From Gemmatimonadota bacterium (GTDB lineage Bacteria > Gemmatimonadota > Gemmatimonadetes > Gemmatimonadales > GWC2-71-9): DNA of 5,762 nucleotides. The stretch spans positions 1 through 5,762 of the forward strand of contig QHTS01000127.1 in NCBI GenBank assembly GCA_003220905.1, read 5' to 3'. The notes under the pieces were generated by a model. That model had not been told where the DNA came from, did no database searches, and was given only the letters and a program-made list of their open reading frames with translations. Positions 1 through 5,013 of this stretch are shown piece after piece. The stretch's first letter is position 1. Each line of letters begins with the position of its first letter. A program made the position numbers and the translations under genes.

Positions 1-87
1 CCGCCGCGTGAGCCTGATGCTGATGTCGATACCGGGGGCGAGTCCTTCTGGTCGAAGGTGAAGCGCGGGCTCACTGGCGGGACGTGA
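1..87 (+). CDS. C-terminal end of an unidentified protein (5' partial)
   Basis: Frame 1 is open from the first base to a TGA at 85-87, giving 28 residues that end in SFWSKVKRGLTGGT. Of the other two plus-strand frames, one stops near base 9 and the other near base 61, so this is the only frame that can carry a gene entering from the left. The stop overlaps the GTG start of the next gene as GTGA, the arrangement expected of translationally coupled genes, and this supports the reading. The tail is acidic and then basic, with nothing diagnostic of a family. I do not recognise the protein, and a chance open frame of 28 codons in GC-rich DNA cannot be excluded. Confidence 0.45.
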   Translation, partial: PPREPDADVDTGGESFWSKVKRGLTGGT

Positions 88-674
88 GCAGCGCTGCGCT
101 GCCGGCGTCGTTCTACGCGCGACCTACTCCCGAGGTCGCGCGCGGGCTTTTGGGACACGTTCTCCTGAGCGAGCTCGGGGGCCGCCGCACCGCCGGCAGG
201 ATCGTCGAGACCGAAGCGTACCTCGGCACCAATGACCCTGCATCGCACGGCTATCGCGCCCGCCGCACCCGCCGCAACGCCAGCCTGTTCGAGCGCCCAG
301 GCACCGCGTACGTCTATTTCACCTATGGGATGCACTGGTGTCTGAATGCCGTGACCGAGCGCGTGGGGCTTCCCGCCGCCGTCCTCATCCGCGCGCTCGA
401 GCCCCTCGAGGGACTGGCGACGATGCGGCGGCGGCGCGGGGGCGCGCGCGTCGCCGACCGCGACCTCTGCTCGGGTCCCGCCAAGCTGTGCCAGGCCCTG
501 GGCGTGACCGGTCGCCACGACGGCCTTCCGCTGACGCGTGGCGCGTTGCGCATCGTCCGCATTCAATCACGACAGCATCACGCCATCAGTGTGACATCGC
601 GTATCGGTATCACCCGCGCCGCCGATTGGCCGCTGCGGTTCCTGATCGAGGCCTCACCATGGGTCTCCCGCTAG
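84..674 (+). CDS. mpg: 3-methyladenine DNA glycosylase (AAG/MPG family)
   Basis: This 196-residue protein should excise alkylated purines such as 3-methyladenine, and possibly hypoxanthine, from DNA in base excision repair, leaving an abasic site. The AAG fold signature is complete. PASFYARPT at residues 7-15 matches the family N-terminus, and GRIVETEAY ends in the water-activating Glu44 followed by Tyr46. His55, Tyr78 and Tyr81 in YVYFTYGM, and Arg103 in LIRALEPLEG, fall at the spacing of human AAG Glu125, Tyr127, His136, Tyr159, Tyr162 and Arg182. The LCSGPAKLCQALG block is at 128-140. The length is typical of bacterial single-domain members. The GTG start at 84 is chosen because the conserved block begins only seven residues later and no ATG lies nearby. 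The ribosome-binding site is weak (GGCGGG), so coupling to the upstream stop is likely. The 3' end overlaps the dipeptidase by 16 nt. The family is clear; substrate range is inferred. Confidence 0.96.
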   Translation: MSSAALPASFYARPTPEVARGLLGHVLLSELGGRRTAGRIVETEAYLGTNDPASHGYRARRTRRNASLFERPGTAYVYFTYGMHWCLNAVTERVGLPAAVLIRALEPLEGLATMRRRRGGARVADRDLCSGPAKLCQALGVTGRHDGLPLTRGALRIVRIQSRQHHAISVTSRIGITRAADWPLRFLIEASPWVSR

Positions 675-1771
675 GACTGCTGCTCGTGCTCCAACAGCCC
701 ATCATCGTGGACGGCCACATCGACACGCCGCAGCGCATGCTCGACATGAAGGCCGATATCACTGCGCGGCTCCCCGACGGGCACATCGACGTCCCGCGCA
801 TGCGCGAAGGCGGGCTCACGGCCGCGTTCTTCTCGATCTGGGTGGACGCCCGCTATGCCCGGGGCACCGCTTTTCGGCGCGCCCTGGACCTGATCGGGGC
901 CGTGCGGGCGCTGGCGGACAGCAACCGCGATGTGGAGCTGGCCACCACGGCCGCCCAAGTCCGGGCCGCAGCGGCTCGGGGCCACATCGCGGCGCTCATG
1001 GGGGTCGAGGGCGGGCATGCGATCGAGAGCTCGCTCGAGAAGCTCGACTCGCTGTACCGGCTCGGCGTGCGCTACATGACGCTGACCTGGAACAACGGGA
1101 ACGACTGGGCGGGCTCGTCCACTGACCCCGAGCGGCACGGCGGGCTCACGTCCTTCGGACGCCAGGTGGTGGGACGGATGAATCAGCTGGGAATGCTGGT
1201 GGACGTTTCCCACGTGTCCGACTCGACATTCCGGGACGTCCTGACCATCACCACGCGACCCGTGATCGCGTCGCACTCGTCGTGCCGGGCCTTGGCGCAC
1301 CACCCGCGCAACCTGAGCGACGAGCAGCTCCGGGCCATCGCTCGGAACGGCGGCGTGGTGGGGATCAACTTCTATCCTGTGTTCCTGGACGAGCACTTCC
1401 GGAACCAGTACGAAGAGATGCGTCGCCGGTTGAAGCCTCAGACCGACTCGATTCGGGCGCACCACCGCGGGCGTCCCGGCGAGTCGGCGTTCGAGGTGGA
1501 CAAATTCGTCGGCCAGCACGCCGAGAGCCTCGACGTCCCCACGATCGACCGCCTGCTGGACCATATCGATCATGCGGTGCAGGTGATGGGGATCGACCAC
1601 GTCGGGCTGGGCAGCGATTTCGACGGGATCAGCGTGCTGCCCCGGCCCATGAAAGACGCGACGTCACTGCCCGAGCTCGTCCGGGCCCTCGAGGCCCGCG
1701 GCTACTCGGACTCGGACGTCCGCAAGATCCTGGGCGAGAACTTCCTGCGGGTGCTTACTGCCGGTCCGTGA
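659..1771 (+). CDS. Membrane dipeptidase family protein (peptidase M19, renal dipeptidase type)
   Basis: This is a 370-residue zinc-dependent dipeptidase of the amidohydrolase-like TIM-barrel superfamily. M19 enzymes cleave dipeptides, often tolerating a D-residue at the C-terminal position. The metal ligands are all visible: His20 and Asp22 in DGHIDT, bridging Glu117 in GVEGGH, His185 in DVSHVSD, His206 in IASHSSCRAL, and acidic Asp320 in GLGSDFDG. The RNLSDEQLRAIARNGGVVGINFYP block is split over residues 217-240. The frame is open upstream to 338, but that part lies inside the glycosylase gene. The ATG at 659 is preferred because GAGG at 648-651 sits 7 nt before it and it places the HxD motif at the family's usual distance from the start. 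Residues 3-11 are hydrophobic but lack a basic n-region, so export is uncertain. The gene follows the glycosylase with a 16-nt overlap, and its last 17 nt overlap the opposing barrel gene. The natural substrate cannot be read from the sequence. Confidence 0.95.
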   Translation: MGLPLGLLLVLQQPIIVDGHIDTPQRMLDMKADITARLPDGHIDVPRMREGGLTAAFFSIWVDARYARGTAFRRALDLIGAVRALADSNRDVELATTAAQVRAAAARGHIAALMGVEGGHAIESSLEKLDSLYRLGVRYMTLTWNNGNDWAGSSTDPERHGGLTSFGRQVVGRMNQLGMLVDVSHVSDSTFRDVLTITTRPVIASHSSCRALAHHPRNLSDEQLRAIARNGGVVGINFYPVFLDEHFRNQYEEMRRRLKPQTDSIRAHHRGRPGESAFEVDKFVGQHAESLDVPTIDRLLDHIDHAVQVMGIDHVGLGSDFDGISVLPRPMKDATSLPELVRALEARGYSDSDVRKILGENFLRVLTAGP

Positions 1772-2987
1772 CCCCTTCCTTGGAGCTCCCGAACGAGTAC
1801 CGGACCCCGCCCTGAAACGTGTGGGTCGTCCCCTGGATCAGGAAGTTGGCCGCCGCCGATGTCAGGATGTAGTGGCCGTACAGCGCCAGCCGACCCTGCT
1901 TGATGTCGACCCCGCCCATCCACCAGAAAAAGGCCTTGGTCGCTGCCCTGTCGGCCTCGTCCTGGAGCTGGCCGAGGTCCGAGCCGCTGCAGGTCGCGCA
2001 GCTCACCTCGACGTTCAAGGCTTCCATGATGGCGAACCCGCCGCCTGCGAACGGCTCCACCCGGAGCTGCGCGGGGAACGCCAGGACGCCGACCATGATG
2101 CGGCGCAGGTTGTCGAACTGAACGTTCCCTGGGGTCACCGTCCCGCTGGGCTCGACGACGGTCACATGGCGGGCAGAAATGAAGAGCGACTGCTCGAACG
2201 ACGCGTACAACGCCGTCCGCTTCCCCGTGATCAGCCAGTGCCCGCCGAACGTCGGCTCGAAAGAATAGCTGTCGAAGTTGGTGCGGAACACCAGGATGCC
2301 GGCTTCGCCGCCCCAATACCACTTGTGCTGCCAATCGCTCGAGCGCTGCTCGTAGCTGGGACCGCCCCGCGGCCGCGCTTCGGGGACCTTGCCGCCCGCT
2401 GCGAGGATCGAGTCCCGCTTCTCCTTGGGGACCTCGGGATACGGGGCTTCGCGATGGCTTGGCCCGAGGAAGAATGACAGCCCCGCGGACCCGACGAGCT
2501 GACCGGCCCACTTGTTGCCGCCGGGGAACTGGGTGGTGGGCGCGTAATAGGCGCGCGCCTCGAGGCGCAACGCCGCCCGATCCGAGATGAAAATGCGGTC
2601 GCCGATGGCGGCATGCGCTCCAACGTCCCGGAAGCCCCCGGTGCCGCTGCTGTTGAAGTCCATGGCCGAGTAGCCGCCCAGGATGTAGAAGCTCTTCTCG
2701 GAGCCGAAGTTCAGCACGAGGCTCCCCGACGCGAACCACACCGGGAAATTCGCCCCCCCGGACGTCGAACGGGGTCGCTGGTACAAGCCGTCGCCCTCGA
2801 TCCCCAGCCAGTTCGTGATCCAGAAGCCGATCCGGCCCCCGCCCCCGATCTGGTTGTCGAACAGGAAGGCGCGGTCGAACCGCGTGTAAGCTGCGAACCC
2901 GCCGACCTCGAACTGAAACTGGTGCTGGGCCTCGAGGGTGGCGGCCCCGCCCACCAGCAGCACCGCGATGACCGTGACTACCCGCAT
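1755..2987 (-). CDS. Two-domain outer-membrane beta-barrel protein, paralogue of the neighbouring shorter barrel gene
   Basis: The protein has 410 residues. Residues 1-20 form a signal peptide (MRVV, hydrophobic core, likely cleavage LEA|Q). Residues 21 to about 175 look like a small OmpA-type beta-barrel, with alternating hydrophobic strands rich in Gly, Tyr and Phe (VGGFAAYTRFD, LEARAYY). Residues 176-222 form a charged, Pro-rich linker (PYPEVPKEKRDS), and residues 223-400 look like a second barrel of similar style, ending in a strand with terminal aromatic character (GGVRYSFG). The first half aligns along its length with the 181-residue gene upstream; the second half has no counterpart there. 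Cys330 and Cys333 form a CxxC in what is probably a loop. The start is supported by GAGGAG 7 nt upstream (2995-3000) and by the shared MRV signal peptide. Ligand and function are unknown; a surface or structural role is inferred only from the fold type. The TAA stop lies inside the last codons of the opposing dipeptidase gene. Confidence 0.85.
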   Translation of the reverse strand: MRVVTVIAVLLVGGAATLEAQHQFQFEVGGFAAYTRFDRAFLFDNQIGGGGRIGFWITNWLGIEGDGLYQRPRSTSGGANFPVWFASGSLVLNFGSEKSFYILGGYSAMDFNSSGTGGFRDVGAHAAIGDRIFISDRAALRLEARAYYAPTTQFPGGNKWAGQLVGSAGLSFFLGPSHREAPYPEVPKEKRDSILAAGGKVPEARPRGGPSYEQRSSDWQHKWYWGGEAGILVFRTNFDSYSFEPTFGGHWLITGKRTALYASFEQSLFISARHVTVVEPSGTVTPGNVQFDNLRRIMVGVLAFPAQLRVEPFAGGGFAIMEALNVEVSCATCSGSDLGQLQDEADRAATKAFFWWMGGVDIKQGRLALYGHYILTSAAANFLIQGTTHTFQGGVRYSFGSSKEGVTDRQ

Positions 2988-2994
2988 GGGACGA

Positions 2995-3000
2995 CTCCTC
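2995..3000 (-). promoter_or_regulatory. Ribosome-binding site of the two-domain barrel gene
   Basis: GAGGAG on the minus strand lies 7 nt before the ATG at 2987-2985. The context AGGAGTC, TCC, ATGCGGGT is shared with the other barrel gene, showing that the duplication included the translation start region. Confidence 0.75.
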
Positions 3001-3012
3001 GATGGTCAAAAA

Positions 3013-3056
3013 GCGACCCCCAAAATAGGGAATTCGTCCGGAAAACGCGATAGCCC
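3013..3056 (-). promoter_or_regulatory. Conserved upstream element A (probable promoter) of the two-domain barrel gene
   Basis: Read on the minus strand, this 44-nt stretch aligns without gaps to 3750-3793 upstream of the paralogous gene, with 33 of 44 positions identical by eye. Both copies carry TATCGCG, exactly 17 nt, then CTATTTTGGGGG. TATTTT resembles a -10 hexamer (three key positions of TATAAT), and the upstream block sits where a -35 box would be. That block does not resemble TTGACA, so an alternative sigma factor, an activator site or simple recent duplication are all possible. The element ends 25 nt before the start codon. Confidence 0.55.
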
Positions 3057-3060
3057 TTCG

Positions 3061-3084
3061 CTTTAAGCCTCTGAGGCTTGAAAG
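3061..3084. repeat. Imperfect palindrome between the two barrel genes
   Basis: The core at 3065-3079 is a perfect 7+1+7 palindrome (AAGCCTC T GAGGCTT). It extends outward by CTTT and AAAG with one unpaired base, giving an 11-bp interrupted stem. It lies about 50 nt beyond the stop codon of the shorter barrel gene, just upstream of promoter-like element A of the longer one. A hairpin with a 5-nt loop could form, but no T-run follows on the minus strand, so an intrinsic terminator is not well supported. An operator for a dimeric regulator or a processing hairpin is equally possible. Confidence 0.4.
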
Positions 3085-3095
3085 TACTTGAAGGC

Positions 3096-3115
3096 GATAC
3101 CGAAGATATACCGAA
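3096..3115. repeat. Short direct repeats in the intergenic stretch
   Basis: ATACCGAA occurs at 3097-3104 and again at 3108-3115 (period 11). CTTGAA occurs at 3077-3082 and 3087-3092 (period 10). This part of the spacer is clearly less GC-rich than its surroundings. One-turn spacing on the same DNA face would suit a regulator upstream of element A, but the repeats are short and could be chance. Confidence 0.25.
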
Positions 3116-3134
3116 ACGTAGGGTACATTCCGAC

Positions 3135-3680
3135 TTAGCGGTCCTTCCGTCCGCTGCCGCCCAGCAGGTACGACACGCCCACCGTACCAGTGAAGTGCCC
3201 GATCCAACCGCTGGCCATGCCGCCCCCCGGGCCGCGGTAATAGGCTCGCGCCTCCAGACGGAGTGCCACGTGGTCGTCGACAAAGAAAATTCGCTCGCCG
3301 AGCCCGCCGTGGAGCGCGTTCAGCTGGGAACGGTACGGTAGATCAGGCCCCATTTGGAGGCGGGAATAGCCGCCCAGCACGTAAGCGCTTCCCGAGCTGA
3401 TGACCAGGCTCGCGCTCCCGAATACGGCTGTGGTCTTTCCACCGCCGCCGGACTTCGAGAGCGGCTGCGCCACGTTGCCGTCGACTTCGAGACTGAAATG
3501 ATCGCCGACGAAGAAGCCGAGGCGACCACCGACACCGAACTGGTTGTCGAGCTGGAGCCCGCTGTCGTACCGCGTGTAGCTTCCGAACCCGCCGATCTCC
3601 ACTTGGCCGCGGCGCTGCGCGCTGAGGGACCCGATCGCGCTGGCGATCAGCAGCAGCCAGACAACAGTGAGCACCCGCAT
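3135..3680 (-). CDS. Single-domain outer-membrane beta-barrel protein
   Basis: The protein has 181 residues. Residues 1-21 form a signal peptide (MRVLTV, hydrophobic core, SLSA|Q). The rest is a small beta-barrel of the OmpA-like/porin-family type: alternating polar and hydrophobic strands with GGFGSYTRYD, LDNQFGVGGRLGFF, AYVLGGYS and VALRLEARAYY, ending in GVSYLLGG. It aligns almost end to end with residues 1-175 of the downstream 410-residue protein, for example LRLEARAYY at nearly the same residue numbers, and it lacks that protein's linker and second domain. The length suits an eight-stranded barrel. A short basic tail (GRKDR) follows the final strand, so the usual C-terminal aromatic residue is not terminal. 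The start is fixed by AAGGAG 7 nt upstream and by the match to the paralogue's N-terminus. The leader carries a 25-bp tandem duplication. Function is unknown. Confidence 0.82.
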   Translation of the reverse strand: MRVLTVVWLLLIASAIGSLSAQRRGQVEIGGFGSYTRYDSGLQLDNQFGVGGRLGFFVGDHFSLEVDGNVAQPLSKSGGGGKTTAVFGSASLVISSGSAYVLGGYSRLQMGPDLPYRSQLNALHGGLGERIFFVDDHVALRLEARAYYRGPGGGMASGWIGHFTGTVGVSYLLGGSGRKDR

Positions 3681-3687
3681 AGGAGGA

Positions 3688-3693
3688 CTCCTT
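3688..3693 (-). promoter_or_regulatory. Ribosome-binding site of the single-domain barrel gene
   Basis: AAGGAG on the minus strand lies 7 nt before the ATG at 3680-3678. The following TCCTCCT can in principle pair with GGAG copies further upstream in the leader, so folding of the leader might affect access to this site; that is inference. Confidence 0.7.
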
Positions 3694-3742
3694 GGGTGAG
3701 GACTCCGTGCAACATCTTTGGGTGAGGACTCCGTGCAACATC
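3692..3742 (-). repeat. 25-bp perfect tandem duplication in the barrel gene leader
   Basis: Plus-strand bases 3692-3716 are repeated exactly at 3718-3742 (period 26; both start TTGGGTGAGGACTCC and end CAACATC). Each copy holds GGAGTCCTC on the minus strand, the same core as the true ribosome-binding region, so three GGAGTCCTC blocks precede the ATG. The duplication lies between promoter-like element B and the start codon and lengthens the leader relative to the paralogue. It probably arose by a local slippage or recombination event. Confidence 0.9.
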
Positions 3743-3749
3743 GATACGG

Positions 3750-3793
3750 GCGCCCCCCAAAATAGGAGTTTCCCTCGGAATGCGCGATATGCC
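3750..3793 (-). promoter_or_regulatory. Conserved upstream element B (probable promoter) of the single-domain barrel gene
   Basis: This is the gap-free match of the element at 3013-3056, with TATCGCG, a 17-nt spacer and CTATTTTGGGGG in the minus-strand direction. The spacer sequence differs while its length is kept, which is what a promoter under selection would show. Transcription starting just downstream would give a leader of roughly 70 nt containing the tandem duplication. The element sits 26 nt beyond the stop codon of kbl, so the barrel genes may also receive read-through. Confidence 0.55.
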
Positions 3794-3819
3794 CCGAACC
3801 CCTACCGCAACGGCACGTC

Positions 3820-5013
3820 TCAGATGAGCCCCAACTTCGTTCCTACTCGCTTGAACGCCGACAGGGCGAACTCGAGATCATCGCGAGTGTGCCCAGCTGA
3901 AAGCTGACAGCGGATTCTGGCATGTCCTTGCGGTACAACAGGATAGCCGAATCCGGTCACGAACACGCCCTCGTCGAGGAGCAGCTCGCTCATCTTGATG
4001 GCTTTGGCGGTCGCCCCGAGAATGACGGGGACGATGGGCGTTTCACCTGGCAACGGCTTGAACCCCAGCGCGACCAGCCGCTCGCGGAAGTAGCGGGCGT
4101 GCTCCTGCAGTCGGGCCACCCGCTCAGGGTGCTGCTGGACATGGCGCACGGCAGCGAGCGCGCTGGCCGCCACCGTCGGCGGCAGGGCGTTCGAGAAGAG
4201 CTGCGGGCGAGAGCGCTGTGTGAGGTAGTCGGCAAGCGCGGCGGGCCCAGCCGTGAAGCCGCCCGCCGCACCGCCGAGCGCCTTCCCCAGGGTCGACGTG
4301 ATGATGTCCACCTGACCGACCATGCTGTAGTGCTCCGCGGTCCCGCGCCCCGTCCGGCCGAGCACGCCGGTGGCGTGCGAGTCGTCCACGGCCACCACCG
4401 CATCGTATTGCCGGGCCAGCGCCACGATATCGGGCAGCTTGGCGATGTCGCCCTCCATCGAAAACACGCCATCCGTGAACACGAGCTTGAGACGGGCGTC
4501 CTTGGCTGCACGAAGCTTGTCTTCGAGGTCGGCCATGTCCGAGTGCCGGTAGACGGCCGTCTGGCACTTGGTTATGGCTTTCGCGAGCCGGATCGAATCG
4601 ATGATCGATGCGTGGTTGAGCTGGTCGGAGATCACGATGTCCTGCTCGCCCAGCAGGGTCGGGACGAGTCCCTCGTTCGCGTTCCAACAGCTGACGTAAG
4701 TGAGTGATGACTCACACCCGACGAACCGGGCGAGCGCCTGCTCGAGCTCGCGGTGAATCGTGAAGGTCCCGCAGATGAACCGCACCGATCCCGTCCCCGC
4801 GCCGTAGTCGTCGAGGGCGCGTTTGCCCGCGGCGACGACCTCCGGCTCGTTGCACAGACCGAGGTAGTTGTTGGACGAGAGGATCACGACCTCGCCGCGC
4901 CCTTGCATCTTGCTTCTTGCGGCTTGCGGCCCCTCGAGGCAGTTCAGGCGCTTGTAGACCCCGTCCTGCTTGAACTGCTCGAGTTCGGCCTCGAGCCGGG
5001 CGGCAAGGCTCAT
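3820..5013 (-). CDS. kbl: 2-amino-3-ketobutyrate CoA ligase (glycine C-acetyltransferase)
   Basis: This 397-residue PLP enzyme of the alpha-oxoamine synthase family (fold type I aminotransferase superfamily) cleaves 2-amino-3-oxobutyrate with CoA to glycine and acetyl-CoA in the cytosol. The PLP lysine is Lys244 in TSTLGKALGGAAGG. VDDSHATG supplies Asp210 and His213, DQLNHAS holds the ring-stacking His134, and FTDGVFSMEGD is at 179-189. SVRFICGT (76-83) and FGYPVVPQGHARIRCQ (355-370) are strongly Kbl-like and separate it from BioF, HemA and serine palmitoyltransferase relatives. The length matches E. coli Kbl (398). The frame continues upstream without a stop, but the ATG at 5013 has GGAG at 5019-5022, 5 nt away, and overlaps the tdh stop as ATGA. 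The tdh partner confirms the reaction assignment. Residues 29-38 are encoded by a heptamer repeat (see that entry). No terminator was seen after the stop. Confidence 0.96.
   Translation of the reverse strand: MSLAARLEAELEQFKQDGVYKRLNCLEGPQAARSKMQGRGEVVILSSNNYLGLCNEPEVVAAGKRALDDYGAGTGSVRFICGTFTIHRELEQALARFVGCESSLTYVSCWNANEGLVPTLLGEQDIVISDQLNHASIIDSIRLAKAITKCQTAVYRHSDMADLEDKLRAAKDARLKLVFTDGVFSMEGDIAKLPDIVALARQYDAVVAVDDSHATGVLGRTGRGTAEHYSMVGQVDIITSTLGKALGGAAGGFTAGPAALADYLTQRSRPQLFSNALPPTVAASALAAVRHVQQHPERVARLQEHARYFRERLVALGFKPLPGETPIVPVILGATAKAIKMSELLLDEGVFVTGFGYPVVPQGHARIRCQLSAGHTRDDLEFALSAFKRVGTKLGLI
4902..4927 (-). repeat. Four-copy heptamer repeat (GCAAGNN) inside kbl
   Basis: On the minus strand GCAAG occurs four times at an exact 7-nt period, as GCAAGCC, GCAAGAA, GCAAGAT and GCAAG; the plus-strand CTTGC copies start at 4902, 4909, 4916 and 4923. 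The period is not a multiple of three, so the encoded residues 29-38 of Kbl (from Pro-Gln-Ala-Ala to Lys-Met-Gln-Gly) show no repeat. They fall in a variable N-terminal segment before the conserved SNNYLGL block. Confidence 0.75.

Noticed and set aside
338..658. Upstream in-frame extension of the dipeptidase (a 477-residue reading)
   Set aside because: The extra residues are Arg-rich out-of-frame shadow of the glycosylase gene, while the ATG at 659 has a good ribosome-binding site and fits the family's N-terminus.
671..1600. Long minus-strand open frame opposite the dipeptidase
   Set aside because: The opposite strand carries a complete M19 enzyme with all metal ligands. The minus-strand product is a His/Arg/Val-rich sequence with no domain, as expected for a shadow in GC-rich DNA.
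1821..2477. Plus-strand open frame opposite the long barrel gene
   Set aside because: Arg/Pro/Glu-rich composition with no recognisable fold; the minus strand has a signal peptide, barrel strands and a paralogue.
3061..3084. Intrinsic terminator for the single-domain barrel gene
   Set aside because: The stem is present but is followed on the minus strand by AAAGCG without a T-run, so it is listed only as a palindrome.
3692..3742. CRISPR-like direct repeats
   Set aside because: There are only two copies with a 1-nt spacer and no cas genes; this is a local tandem duplication.
4700..4715. GTGAGT-GATG-ACTCAC inverted repeat within kbl
   Set aside because: A 6-bp stem in the middle of a conserved coding region is likely chance; no regulatory context was seen.
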